A stretch of 64,000 nt of DNA from Chionis minor (lineage: Eukaryota; Chordata; Aves; Charadriiformes; Chionididae): NCBI GenBank assembly GCA_013398295.1, contig VZSF01001078.1, positions 303,422 through 367,421 on the forward strand, written 5' to 3'. Position numbers and translations under genes: made by a program. Below the pieces are notes generated by a model. It saw only the letters and a list, made by a program, of their open reading frames with translations. It ran no database searches and was not told the DNA's origin. This document shows, piece by piece, positions 24,408 to 36,528 of this stretch. The first letter of the stretch is position 1. Every line of letters begins with the position of its first letter.

Positions 24408-27400
24408 CTCCAAGAAACAAGGAAAAGACAAAAGCCCAAACCTGTGGATCTCCAGAGGGAGCTTGATGCAGCAGCTGCCCCAGGTTACATGCCCAGTCAG
24501 TGGGTGAACCTGAATTAGAGACAGCAACATGTTTCTCCACCCCCTTCCCACCCCCACTTTGCCTCTTCTACCTGTGGTCTCAACCACTGGGCCACCCCAT
24601 GCTCTGCTTGGAGTGCAGCAAGGTCAGAATACAAACTTGTCACTTCTACTTAAGCCACTTGGTCCAGTATTTCCCATCAGCCCCCTTGATGCCCTCAGAT
24701 GTGTCTATTTAATAGAAAACGGAGAGCTCAGGAGCTTGGGTGACCTTCAAGGAGCTAAGCTGGACTCAAGACTGCCTACACAGAAGATCAGGTCTGGACC
24801 AGCACCCTGGAACTTTGAACTTCAGCTTGAAGTAACTTTCCCTACAGAAATGCTTGGCTAAATGCAGAAATTGTGGAGGTACTTCAGCCCAAGTCATGCA
24901 CACGTCCAATAAACTACCGCAACATCAGCTCCATCTTCTAGTGTGATGGATACGTCCCACTGTGGGAATGAGTAGCTCTTGGCTTTGGTGTGGTGTGTGG
25001 TTAGGGAGTAATGCTGTCTCCTGGGATGAAGTTCAGAGCTGGCAAAAGGGTGCTGGAGAGAAAGGTTTTACCTCATGGAAGGTAAAGAGAAAGCCTTGGA
25101 TGGACATGGCTCAAAGCCTGGAGCGGGTTCATCACACATGATGTGTGCGCTCCTGCACTGGGACCAGAAAGCTCTGGGCCTCCTCGCAGATGGGGAATAC
25201 CAGCCCCTGACTAATGAGTGAGACACCAAGTTTGACTCATCAGCAGTGAGATCCTCGAGGCAGGCAGTGATGTTTAATAAAAGCTGAAGCACAGGCAACC
25301 TGTGCTGTGTTTTCCTACGAATTTCTTGCAACAATTCTCGTACTTTGCCTGGTGACTTGTTGATTGTCTTGAATACAACTTTGAGAAATGGTCAGCATTT
25401 GAAGGTTTTAAGTGTTAGAAAATCTACTATACATCTGAAAAGGATGTTGTGATGATTAATTATGCTCCAAACAAAAGCTTCTCAACTTATTTCTGCTTTG
25501 ACCTTTGGTAGCTCCAGCTTACTGGATCTTGCTATTCTTTTGTCTGCAAGCTTAAAGGACCCTCCAACGAGAATTGATTACTATGAATAAAAGCCCCTTC
25601 TGCCATCTTTGCTACTTCAAAATGAGAACAAGGTGATTTCTCAGCAGTATAATCAAGGGGAACCAGATGTGACTAGCTGCCATCTTGCAAAAGGAGCACA
25701 GCTGGATCCGAACACACACACCTGCTGACGGAGCACGGCGTTTACAAGCGTGCGTACAGGCACGAAAACCACGAACAGAGGGAAAAGGAGCTGCAGTTAG
25801 CCACTGCCTTGGGTTTTACTGTGACTGAATTTCATGCAGGTTTGTCAGGTTGCTGGGGATTTATTCCCCCCCTCCAGCTTTCAGGGAAGTAGCAGCGTTT
25901 CCGAGAGCAGCCCAGCAGCGCAGGGAGCGGAGCAGCCCCTCTCCAGGCCTGCGGAGAGATGGCAGGAGTTCAGGAGGAGTGAGGAAATCAGTGCTACGAC
26001 TCTGAAGTGATCAGACAGCCACAAATTACAACTCGAGAAGGGGTGTCTGGACCTGAGCACACAAGGGGATTTGTTTGGGGTTGTTTTTTTGTTCTTGCTG
26101 TTGTTGTTTTGGACTTTTTATGAGCTAGCATGAACTTGCCTCCTTTCTGAAACCAGGCTTAGCAGTCAAGGGATGTGATGAAAGCTGGAAGTCAAGGCTG
26201 ACAGTGCCTTTTCCTGGTGTTTTAGGAAATAAATATGCAGAGTCTATACACAGAATAAGAGACTTATTCTAGCCCTGCACATCCCAAGGAAAAACTGAGC
26301 TCGGACCATGCTGCCTGTCCCCTTCACCATCAAGGGAAGGTACCGTTCAACACAGGGCAGGGTGGTGTAGTGGAGACCTTGGTAGGAAGGAACGCATCGC
26401 TCCAAAGAAGCAGTGGGAAAGGTTCTATTTTCAATTCTTCTGAATAAAGCATTTATTTTGAAATAAAAGTTTGTTATTTCCCGAGGGTCACATTAAGATC
26501 AAATGTATTAAATGTCTGTCAGCCAAACCTGACCTTACTTTGAGAGAACATTCAGACATACATTCTTCTGAAGTATTTAGACAGATACGTGAGACATCAG
26601 ATTTCCCAAATGTCTGCCTTATCTAAACTAGATCACATTTTTATTTCAGTGGAACCGAAGAACCTTTCTGTAAACCCTGCAAGATGTCTTCTGGTTGTTT
26701 AGGCACATAAATACCTCTGAAAGTGTGTGCCTGCAGTAGGATCTGTCTTGCCACATGCAGGTCGGGTGTACGGTCTCAACCAGCCACGCAGGCAACTCCT
26801 ATCATCAGCGGAGAGACTGGACATCACCACAGGGCATCTCCTCAAACCTCCCTTGGACATCAATCTAAGGACTGAAGTTCTGTCCCTTTGGGGAACTCTC
26901 TCTGTCCATTCATTGCAGAGGGAGCAGAGAAGTTTAATTTCAGCTGCTTAAAAGTCAGGTTCCGTCTAAGTTAAATGAGACAGATCCCACCCTCCGCAAC
27001 TACAGTGTAGAGATGAGGAAGTCGTGCTGGAAAACACACTGCAAATCTTTTTCTGAATTTGCACGTAGGAAAATGCGACAGCACGCAAGGTGCTTTGGAT
27101 TGGCGTGTTGCAGGAATGCTCAGAGTTTACCAGCAGGCAGGATCTCCAGTAATGAAGCTTGAAGTTTAAACCCTTGAACGTTACCCAAAAGCAAATTTCA
27201 GATCAAGCATTTTAAGTATTTTGTTAGTCAATCATCTAAGTCATTCAAGAGGAAAGAGAAACGATGCCATATGACAGAGCTAATTTGCCAGCACTGATGG
27301 AACAATGCAGTTTAACTCTTTCAGAATAACCAGAGAGAAGAAATAAGGTGCAAAGACACGTGCAAATAGTTGGGAATAATAAATAGAGGTGGTATTCTCT

Positions 27401-27769
27401 ATAACGGACCCTCTGGAGCTCCATTGTCTCTGCTGAGTCATTCTGGTAAACTCTCTGCTTCAAGGAAAAAGTTCAGCTTCTTTTCTTTAGACATCAGCAC
27501 TGAAAACATCAGCTGCAGCCTCAGAGCAACCAGTTCGACTGGGAAGTGAAAGCAGTGGGGAATTGTGGCTCGCTCTGAAGCAACGGAGCAGCAAAGGATC
27601 ACCTCAAGGAACATGCCAGCAAGTTAGCAACACTCCCCAGAAAAAGACCACTTTAACGACACAACATCATCCATCACGCCCTCCCGAGGACAGCTTTATA
27701 GCCCTTAGGAACCAGACTGGTAATTACAACACAGAAATGTAGCACGCAGGGTATTGGGAGACCAAAGGG

Positions 27770-28165
27770 CACGGGGAGCCAGCAGCCTGCGGGCAGGCGT
27801 TTGCATTCCCATCTTCGGTGCAGGCGGGGGCTGGCTCTGCTCTGCCCTGCCCTGGCTCTCCAGCTGCCCAGCCGGAGGTGGCGCAGCTACGCTGACGGCC
27901 AGGGCGAAAGGCGCCGGCTCCGGAATCCTGCGCGCTCTAAACGCTCCCAACGCGCTTCCCTGGGACTGGCCGTGGCACAGGGAAAGAGCTCCCCGACACC
28001 TGGCTGGGAGCAAAGCACCACCCCGTGCCGGGGGCGGCGCGGTGGGACCTCCCTCGCCACACAACACTAAGCGCGCACCGGGCCAGGAAAAACCCCTGGA
28101 AGTGCTCCGCTTTTAGCTCTGCTGCTGGCCACGCTCGTTCGCGTCCAACGCGCTACCCTGAGCAG
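27770..28165. promoter_or_regulatory. CpG island without an evident gene
   Basis: From about 27,820 to 28,165 I count roughly 33 CpG in about 345 bp of strongly GC-rich sequence. That gives an observed/expected ratio near 0.9, while flanking DNA is CpG-poor. It contains CGCGC, GGGGGCGGCGCGG and CGTTCGCGTCC words, plus AGGTGGCGC at 27,876-27,884, which resembles part of a CTCF core. Open frames run through it on both strands (120 codons each way), as GC-rich DNA usually allows, and none shows a domain. In vertebrates such islands mark promoters or orphan germline-active starts. No TATA box or first exon could be identified. Confidence 0.65.
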
Positions 28166-31100
28166 TGGCTTTAAATCCAGCCCTGGTCCCGGGAGGCTGC
28201 TCTGGGATCTCCCTCCCTGTGCAGGGACCTACAGAGTCTGGGAAAGCCAATGCCTGCGACAGTATTTACATCTTGAATTGGAAGATCCCTGTTAATTACA
28301 ACTTTGTAGGGAAGTTGCCAATGGGAAAGAATTTCACAGATGCAAGAGCTGTATCTCGCTCCATCCCTTCCTTTTATGCTTCAAAGACAGGCCAAACGAT
28401 CTGGTAGCATATGAAGCTATCAGCTTTTAATTATTCCCAAAGCCCCTGGCTCTTTCTGCCTAAAGGGCGAGAGTTACATTCTCCCTGGAAAGGTAACAGA
28501 GCGTGGATCCTGACATGAAGCTAGCCAAGAACGCGGGATGTTTGCAATCTGTGAGAAGGGCCTGAGACCCTGCATGTCAATATTTAGAAGTCTGTCCAAA
28601 ATTCCGAGTTCTAAAGTTAGCTCCAAACATAGCACATACAGATCTGAGTCTGTTTTGTCTCTGGCAAAATACATGTTCTGCAAACTTTATTATTTGTTCG
28701 TCTCATTTGTTTTCCTTGGTCATCCTAGACACAGGGTGGGAATTATTTTCAGACAAGATTCTGGGTAGCTGTAATTAGTCTTTTATCATTACAGGAAAAG
28801 AGTGTTCTGCAAATGTAAGATTTGGAAAGATGCTGTGGAGGCTTCCCAAGGCACCAGTGGCATTCAGCACGGCGGGAGCCAATGTAAGCAGCAGCTCCAC
28901 AGCGCAAAGGGACGAAAACTACCTGCCCAGCCCAGCCTCTGGAGCGATTCCTGCGGTGAGACGGGCTTTGCAGAGCCCCCCAGCTCCGAGACCAGGTCCA
29001 TCCCACCCCTGCACACCACGGCTGCAGACAGACAGCTGCCAGACAGACCACGTAGGCTACAGCCCACTTCTCTAACATGCGCTTCTTACAGGAGCGTTCA
29101 CAGTCATGTCCCATTTGTTTTCATCAGGATTTCTAAGTGTATGTAACATTAACTGCAGCTTCAGTATTCATGACTTGCCTATTTTGGCAAGATTGTGGTG
29201 GGCTTGATCACTGCAAGGATCTGCCCAACACACCGATGACTTCCAGAGTGGTTGGGAAGTGCAGTAAAGCCTGGTCAAATACCAGCTAAGGACATCACTT
29301 CTATTGCCAGTTCTCTCTTGATTTTTCCAGTACCAGAATCAAGAACACTTTGACTCCTCAGAGCAAAGCATAACCTCAGCAAAGGTCCACAAAGCTTCCC
29401 AAAGAGAGGCAGGGCTGCTCGAAGGGCTTGTTGGAGAAGGGGAAAGGACTGGCACTAAGTGTTGGCAGCAGCTTGCCCAGGTCCATCAGGAGGAGCCCCA
29501 GGCTGGGAAGATGCACAGCTCAGGGATGTGCTGGAATTACGGCAGTGACTACACCGGGCAGAACAAAACCTGAAGCAGATGAAAAAAAGTAATCCGGGCT
29601 CCGGCTGGCCAAGAAAACAAATGGAGATCCCAGGACACAGCCTTAACACAGACACTAAAGAAAAGCCCACGCTGTCTGGGAGCCTGGCATGGCACGAAGA
29701 TGCCAAGAGCATTTGCCGCAGCATGGGCTGTACCACGGAGCACACGCAGCATCTCCCACTTCCCAAATCTGGCACCGACACCCACAGGCTCCACAGCCAG
29801 CCAGCTCTCCCTCCACTCCCACCAGGAATGGCTGGCAACTTGTCTTTTTCCAGGCCTTTGGTACAAGTGGAGCAACCGCTTCATTTTATTTTATCGTTCC
29901 CATGATATCACTAGTTAATTGTAACCAGCAAAATTCCTCTTGCTGTGCCTCCGAGGGCCAGAGCCGGCCCGGGGGCAGTGAGCACTGCTCATCTCACTTG
30001 GCTCCACGCTAGCCAACGTGCCTTTGAAACTATTTGCATTTCAAAACTGCGCTCAGGCAAATTGCTTTTTTTCTAGCAATGAGGTCAGTTGACAGACACC
30101 CTGGGTCTAAGGCAGAGAGGGGAAGGAATTCTTGGCACAGTCACAAGGAAAAGCCAGAAAGCTGTGTTCGGTGAGCTTGAAACCACCCAAACCCAGGCCG
30201 AGGTTGGACAGATAAAAGTGTCAACGTACATCTATGATAGGCATAAGCTTGCATACAACTTATAAAACTAATGACATCTATTCAACAGTTACACATCTGG
30301 CATGAAACAGGTGATCCTTTGAATACTTGGATTACACCTCCATCACCCAGGGGACAAAACAGGAGGTGCTGGTGGAAGTGGGTGCCCCATCCCATTGGGT
30401 TGCAAGGAAAGCTCACCCAACCGCTGAGCTCCTTCGGTTGCTTCGGCTGGGCAAAGGGCAACAGATACAACCGACCGTAGGAGGTTATTGGATTAGTATT
30501 TGTCATTCCTTTGAGAGTCTCAGATCACAAGTACTGCTAGAGGAGAGCAAAAGCTGGTTCTTAGCCTCCTCTCTTGAGATTTCTCGCAGGTGATGCCCAA
30601 ACGCTGCACCACGTACGGGCTGTTCCTGCAGCTCCATGGTTTTCTTTCTTCTGCGTTTACCCTAACTGAAAGCTGGAAGGTGGAAATGCCAAGTGCCTGA
30701 ATTCAGTGATCCACTTTCTCGCTAAGCAGAGGCAGAGCCAAGACCTGCCCCAATATCTCCTTGCTGCTCGCTTGTCAGTGAACAGAACCTACTTTAATAT
30801 AGACACAAGAAAAGGAAGAGGCTTGAGCTGGAACATGGGTTCAGTCCAACGCTTAGATCCTAAGAATGGAAAACTCACAGTCCCTGAAGAGGGGAGAGGC
30901 TGGATTGTGGTTTCTAGAGGGAGAAATTTAATACAAGCTTGTAGAGTAAATAAACTGCAATCTCATCCCTACGTCTAGCGTGTGAGAATCTACAGTCCCA
31001 GGCAGCGAGAAAGAAATCCTGCCTTTAACGGGTGCTGGAGCGAGGAGCAAAGCGAAGCCAGACGCGAGGCCAGGCTCAGCCCAGCCGGAGGGGATGGCTC

Positions 31101-31177
31101 CAGCCTCCCGCGCCCTTCGCTGCTCCTTCCCAAGGACCCAGCGAGCGCTCGCGGCCGGTGCGAGCTGCTGACCGCGG
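28166..31177. other. Unique noncoding DNA to the right of the CpG island
   Basis: Frames of up to 127 codons (29,455-29,838, -) overlap equal-sized + frames. No first exon or donor site could be tied to the CpG island at 27,770. GC and CpG rise again from 31,030 toward the minisatellite. Confidence 0.5.
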
Positions 31178-31291
31178 GATGGGGATGAGGATGCTGCCTC
31201 CTGCATCGTCCCCGATGGGGATGGGGATGCTGTCTCCTGCATTGTCCCCGATGGGGACGGGGATGAGGATGCTGTCTCCTGCATCGTCCCC
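31178..31291. repeat. 36-bp minisatellite, three copies
   Basis: Units are 31,178-31,213 (36 bp), 31,214-31,249 (36 bp) and 31,250-31,291 (42 bp, with a 6-bp GGATGA-type expansion). Each starts GATGGGGA and ends TCGTCCCC or TTGTCCCC around a shared CTCCTGCAT. Copies differ by a few transitions. Because 36 is a multiple of three, an antisense frame of 156 codons (30,928-31,398) reads through as a 12-residue repeat (GTMQETASPSPS). That frame is not credible as a gene. Confidence 0.92.
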
Positions 31292-31617
31292 CGCCGAGCG
31301 GGACCTGGCCCCGCTGCTTGCGGTGGGTGGGGTAGGAGGCAGCTCCGAAGGGCAGGGACAGGAAATTTCCCTAAATCCTCTTTAATCCCTAAGGACACTC
31401 ATGTGTCACAGAGCAAGAATCAGCCCGCAGAGCATCATTGTTAGCTTAAAAAAAGTACCCACCACAAACTTCCCCTGCTGTATAAAAAAAAAACTGAGCT
31501 GAACGCATCCTAGAAGACCAGCATTTTAAGTCGGTGGCCAGCTCTGTAAACTGCTGGTCCCGGGCTCTAATTTCCTGAAGTATCTCGTTTCTCACCCTCA
31601 CAAAAGGGAGCCAGAAA

Positions 31618-31657
31618 AAATCCTCTTTCTCTCTTTCTTTCTTTCTCGCTTTCTCAC
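31618..31657. repeat. Polypyrimidine (CTTT)n-like tract
   Basis: CT-rich run with TTTC units ending TTTCTCACAG, which also resembles a 3' splice site. It sits at the left edge of the AT-rich block at 31,690. Confidence 0.85.
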
Positions 31658-31689
31658 AGTTGCTCTTTGAGGAAGGCCGTACCTAACAA

Positions 31690-32570
31690 TTATTCAGGGA
31701 AACATTATGTTGACATTACTGTTTAGAAAATAAAAAAGGGTTTTTAAAGCTAGAGAGTAACATCGTGACCATATAGCACTAGTGAATGATTAAAAATTTA
31801 GATGACTGCCTTTGAAACAATAAAAAGCTTTCGAAGCTTCTTAATGAGCAGCTATCAGAAATAAAGCATTTAAAACTTCAGAAAGTGCCTCTGTGGAAAT
31901 TTCATTGTCTTTGATGCTGTAAAATAACTGCAGGGTGGATTCATTTCAAGTTCTTTTTAGCATACTGGTCGTTTAGAAATATTGGGAGATATCTTTCTTA
32001 GCAATATGTGGGGAAAACAATGTCTTGGTCGCTTTCATTTATCTGCAATTTGACAGGAGTGCAGTTTATTAACTTGAAAAGAGACAGATACATTATCTGA
32101 AACACAGAGAGTATAGTGGGTATTGCCTCCTTTTTATACCAGTGGGAGTCCATGACACTTTGAACTTGCTCACCATTAAACGCCTTCCTGAGTTGTTGAA
32201 GAGGCCTTTAAAAAGGGAGCCTGTGCATTTATGATGTAAATTCGTTATTTTGACAGTCTTTGAAATCTGTCATATTCACGTCCAATTTAATGCACCGCAA
32301 AAATTCTTTTCTTTTAAAATACTTTTCTTTTAAGATTTCAAAGCCATTTTCATGTAGAAAACTATTGTTATACCTAATATATCCTGAAAGTGTTTTAGCA
32401 AAGGAACTTATATGATTCTGTTTTAAGTCATGTCAGGTTTTAAAACATGTCATTTCTTCAAATAAGCTTTGACCATGCTATCTTCTTTTTTTTTTTTTTT
32501 CATTAGTTAAAGTGCACTTGATTTCCATGGATACAATTAGTCAGAATATATGCTATAGTATCATCATGGG
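31690..32570. promoter_or_regulatory. Long AT-rich frame-free block: best conserved-noncoding-element candidate
   Basis: No open frame of 60 codons exists on either strand from 31,399 to 32,790, the longest such stretch apart from 25,335-26,726. The sequence is complex rather than simple-repeat. It has words such as CCTTTGAAACAATAAAAAG (TCF/LEF-like then SOX-like), TTCTTAATGAGC, GGGAAAACAATGTC and ACAATTAGTC. It is interrupted only by a T15 run at 32,486-32,500. No transposon is recognisable. This is what a vertebrate enhancer array in a gene desert looks like. The claim is compositional and needs a cross-species alignment. Confidence 0.42.
32486..32500. repeat. T15 homopolymer
   Basis: Fifteen T inside the AT-rich candidate element at 31,690-32,570. 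It splits that element into two parts. Confidence 0.95.
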
Positions 32571-35500
32571 ATCAAATGGGGTGCTTTCAGGCTGTATTCG
32601 GCAGAGCAATTGCCCACATATCTGAGATCAATACGGCCCAGCACACAGGTAGACAGATGCAGAGAGATGAGGGCTGGTTGGGAAAGTTGAGAATTGTACT
32701 GAAGCACAGCGTATTTAACGAGAACCTGGAGCAGTGGGAAAATTAAACCGCTCCTTTTAAAATGATGAGCTCCGTGTATTTACTCTAAAGGTGGAGTGGG
32801 GCGAGGAGGAGCGGGACAGGAGGGGGGCTGTGCAGCATCTGATGAAATCCAAGTTCAGTTTAATTCCGCTCGAATCCAAAGCTCATCCATTTCAGCTCAA
32901 TCTTCAAGCCAAACAACCCTCCTTAGGCTCGCTAATCCTTATTACACAGTGGATTTTAGCTGTACCTGCACTTCTTTATCAGTTTGCAAGATATTTTCAG
33001 CCAGTACAGAGGTCTTCATGCAGCTCGGCTTCAAAGGGGCATACAGAGGAGGTTCTGTACAGAGTTTCAGAGAGTGTTTACAGATGCCTTATCACTTTGG
33101 GAGAGGAGGTTGGTGGGCAGGGGGAACACATTTCTCCAAAGCAGCACAGAATCACCCTAATCTAGGGAAACGATCAAATAAGAGTTTCAAAGATCTCCGA
33201 CTACAAAGGAAGGCATTAAGCTCGCTCGTTGCCTGCCCAGACTCCAGGGCCATTTTGGAATACATAGAAATATGTCTGTTATTTGAGGGAACCTTCCACT
33301 GATGGTTTAAGCACCATTTCACATGTCCCCAGTGGCTGGGTTTAAAATGCAGCGTATCATGAGTGAGATAAACCAGGAGAATCGTTACTTCAGTGGCATT
33401 TAACCCTATAATTGGGTGGTTTTTTCGGCACTGATTTTATAAGGTCACCCTGTTATTTCCTTTGCTGGCTGGCTTGTGATGGTGCTCTCACATGTTATTA
33501 CCCTCTTCCATCACAAGGAATGATATTTCGGGACTGAAAGGGCGAAAGATTTGTAAGGACTGTCCTTTCCCACACTGCGATTGTCTGAAAGCTTCAAATA
33601 GTCAAAGGCTGAGTGTAAAGGTGTTTTAGATTTTGTCTCTGGGGCAGAAATCCCATCTGGTCTAGGGGTGGGAAAGAACTATGAGGGTCTGATCATTGTA
33701 TAGTTAGATCGCCTTGTCCCTCTGCAAAGAGAGGATACGCTTTTCTGATAGAGCTTGTTGTATCAGATATTAAACCAATACTACACTTGATCTCATTAAA
33801 AGGCCATTAAATCTCACAACTTGAAAAAGGCAGCTTGATCCTTGAAGCCGGGAATCCTGCAGCGCTTGCTGCCTGCTAACCCGACGGCCTGGCTGTGCTT
33901 GTTCACAGAATTCATTTCTGCTATCTTTTCCCTGAGTTTTGGATTTTGTTGGCACGAGCAAAACCTTGGGCCGCAGGAGAAAATACTTTGAAACGGTGCC
34001 TAATTGACTTGGGTCTGGTTCAGAATATAGTAACGCCACATAAACCACCATAACATCAATCAGAGGGAGAAAGGATGTCCCCATGTTTGGCTTAAACTAC
34101 AGGGTATTTCCTTTGCCGAAAGCATTTTAATCACACTTAAGTATAGGTTTGCTGTGGCAAAAAAGACCGACCCATTCCAGTCGTCGATTTTTCCCACAGA
34201 AGGGAACTTCTGTAAGGCAGCCCATCCAGAGAAACGGCCCGGGGTTCGTTGCACCAACTGCGTTGACTTCACCAGCCTTATCATATCTCTCCTCTTTTTT
34301 CCCCTCTGCACTCCCACAGTAAAAGGCATGTTTCCGTGGTCTGCGAGAGCATTATTTCCATGCAAGTTTGACGGTATTAAACTCGGTCTCTGGGATCTAC
34401 ACTCCCCCCCTTCTTCTTCCTGGGTTTTATGCCCTTTCCCCTTGCCTCCCCCTCTCCAATTAGCACTAGTTAGCTCTGATAGTGCCTCCCTGGTAGACAG
34501 CAAACAAGAGCCAGTTGCTATGAATATAAAAAAAGTTATTTCAAAGAGACTGCTGAAGACAGACATAACCCATGGTTTTCTTGGGCATGCCTACCCTGCA
34601 CAACTGCACCCAAAATTCTGGCATCTTCATGCCTCAATACTCTTGTAGACCAACTAATCGCTTATTTAACGACTGTCCTTGCCAGACACGACTGGTTGTT
34701 TTAAATGCCTCCATTTTTGAGCACGCAGATGTCAGACACCTAACATTTTCACTAGGTTTTGAGTAACCTCTGTGAAAACCAGGGCCCAAAACTAAGCAGT
34801 CAAAATCCCATTTAGAAGTCCACGCTGAGAGCTACTGTTATAAACTAACCAAGGGCCCGATCCTGCCGTTATAGCAACAGCTCAGTGACGGCACCACCTG
34901 GTTTTAGGCTGATTCTAGAAAAAGTGAAGCTGTGGACTATGCTATTAGTGTACATTGTCATAGTTGGAATTACTAAGGAATCAAAGTCATGCCTGGGCAT
35001 GCAGAGAACCACCATTAATAGCTGTTTCAGTCATCATCTCCATTGCACAGGGCGTACAAGAACCTCACTCTTTTTTTATCTTTCACTTCCCATGCAACAG
35101 AAGTGATTTGCTTACGAATATCAGCAAGACAGACAGGAGAAGTGGGGGAAGAAGCACATGTTAAGCCACTCTGATAAAGCAGATGTACAGCAGGAGAAAG
35201 GACGAAAACTGTGAATAAAAATAAAAGCACCATTCTCTGAGAAAATCACACAAAACCCCAGCCATCTTATGACAGGCTGTAGATCTCTCATACACTTGAG
35301 TGCAGACAGCGGCACAAACACATAAATGACAATCATGTCCCGGCTGACGCCAGTCTCAATTTCCAACCTCCTGAGATACCACCTCTGGGAATAGTCACAA
35401 AATCAGAGTTTTATTGGAATGAGGTTTCAGTGATAATTCCAGTTGGACAAATCTAGTTAGTGAGTCACACACATGCACATGGCAGAAAGGATGGAAAGAG

Positions 35501-35683
35501 CCTTCCCCATGGAGCGTTAGCCGTCGTTCCTCCCCTGTCTCACACAAGAGGGGCTGTTAGCTCACGTGTACCGCCTAGCAGCAACCACCACCACGTTATC
35601 CATGACAACAGGAGCTGTTCCGTATGTGCCCACGTCCAAACTGGCTTGGATTGGGGTGTTAAACCCACTGCCTTTTACCTTAC
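32571..35683. other. Unique noncoding DNA
   Basis: Two overlapping frames of 168 and 124 codons (32,791-33,302, +), and a 168/164-codon antisense and sense pair at 34,060-34,648, show no domain. Antisense pairs of similar length point to composition, not coding. A GGGCCCGATCCTGC word at about 34,853 recalls an old repeat but is too short to call. Confidence 0.5.
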
Positions 35684-36403
35684 ATGAGAACTGACGGCAA
35701 GCGCAGAGCTCTTAAGAGTAATGCATTTTGGCAAGAAACCCCTCCTAACAGGCGGGCTACCGAATCCTGCACTCCCTGCAATGTCCAGATGGCTTTCAAG
35801 CACAGCCAGTGTCCTACCCAAAAGGGAAAACCAGCTGCTTCCAGGGAAAAACACAAGGAACAACTGTTATTCTGCAGCCCTCTGTCCCAGACTTGCAGCC
35901 GCGTACCCGGGTCTGAAGTCCCGTTCTTCACATCGGCGCTTCTGGGACTGGCAGGAAGGAACGACGACTTGCACACATTTGAGAAAGAACTGCTGATCTT
36001 AATGCAAATATTGCCCAATTATGTGAAAGGGCTCAGCGCCTCGGACACATGGATGCAATTCATGAAAGAATCCAAACAAGGCGAGATGAAGGAATCCTGC
36101 CCTGTTGTGCAATGTCAGACGAAGAACAAATATAAAGAGTCACTAAGGAACATCATGGCATTGGGAGACATGCCAAGACATCCTGATATAGAAGCTTCAC
36201 TGTGCCTAAGGGCAACTGTGAATGAGAAGACGTCGTGGCACACGACCGCCCCACACACGCTCCTCGCAGCTTCGTGCTCTTTGCTTGCTTATCTCCCCCC
36301 TGCCACCTGCCCGCAGACGCGTGTCCCCGGCCCCGCCGCCTGCAGAGACGCTTTTGGTTCGGCCAGGCTCCCCAACACACATCTTTTGCTGATATTCACT
36401 TGA
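35684..36403 (+). other. Unassigned open frame, 239 codons
   Basis: This is the longest ATG frame in the window, with the preceding in-frame stop at 35,660. At average stop frequency, a frame this long is expected clearly less than once in 64 kb. Residues about 90 to 190 look protein-like and hydrophilic, with FEKELLILMQILPNYVKGLS, then DTWMQFMKESKQGEMKESCP, then NKYKESLRNIMALGDMP. The first 80 and last 50 residues look like random translation. I recognise no domain. About 90 bp after the stop lies an A-rich stretch with three AATAAA hexamers, so a decayed retrocopy is conceivable. Chance is still the simplest reading. Confidence 0.15.
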
Positions 36404-36489
36404 TATTATTGCTATTTGTCATCTAATTATTTTTTTTTTCCTCTCCCCTGAAACAGACTGCAAATGCAAATCCTGCTGTTAGGATTGCT

Positions 36490-36528
36490 GAAAACAATAA
36501 AAATTAAAAAAATAAAAATAAAAAAAAA
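36490..36528. repeat. A-rich tract with three AATAAA hexamers
   Basis: Thirty-nine bases, almost all A with scattered T, and AATAAA at 36,496, 36,511 and 36,517. It may be simple low-complexity DNA or the worn tail of a retroposed sequence on the + strand. A pyrimidine tract ending in CAG (about 36,427-36,457) sits just to its left. Confidence 0.7.

Larger units (their letters stand above)
22801..27769. other. Unique noncoding DNA
   Basis: Short frames only. The longest is 148 codons (24,094-24,540, -), and it crosses the homopolymer at 24,383. The stretch 25,335-26,726 has no 60-codon frame on either strand and no clear repeat. No gene was recognised. Confidence 0.55.

Noticed and set aside
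26350..26400. GGTGGTGTAGTGG as a MIR head
   Set aside because: Only about 15 bp resemble the head, and the following sequence does not continue into the MIR core.
34845..34875. GGGCCCGATCCTGC as part of an old repeat
   Set aside because: Match is too short and the flanks do not extend it.
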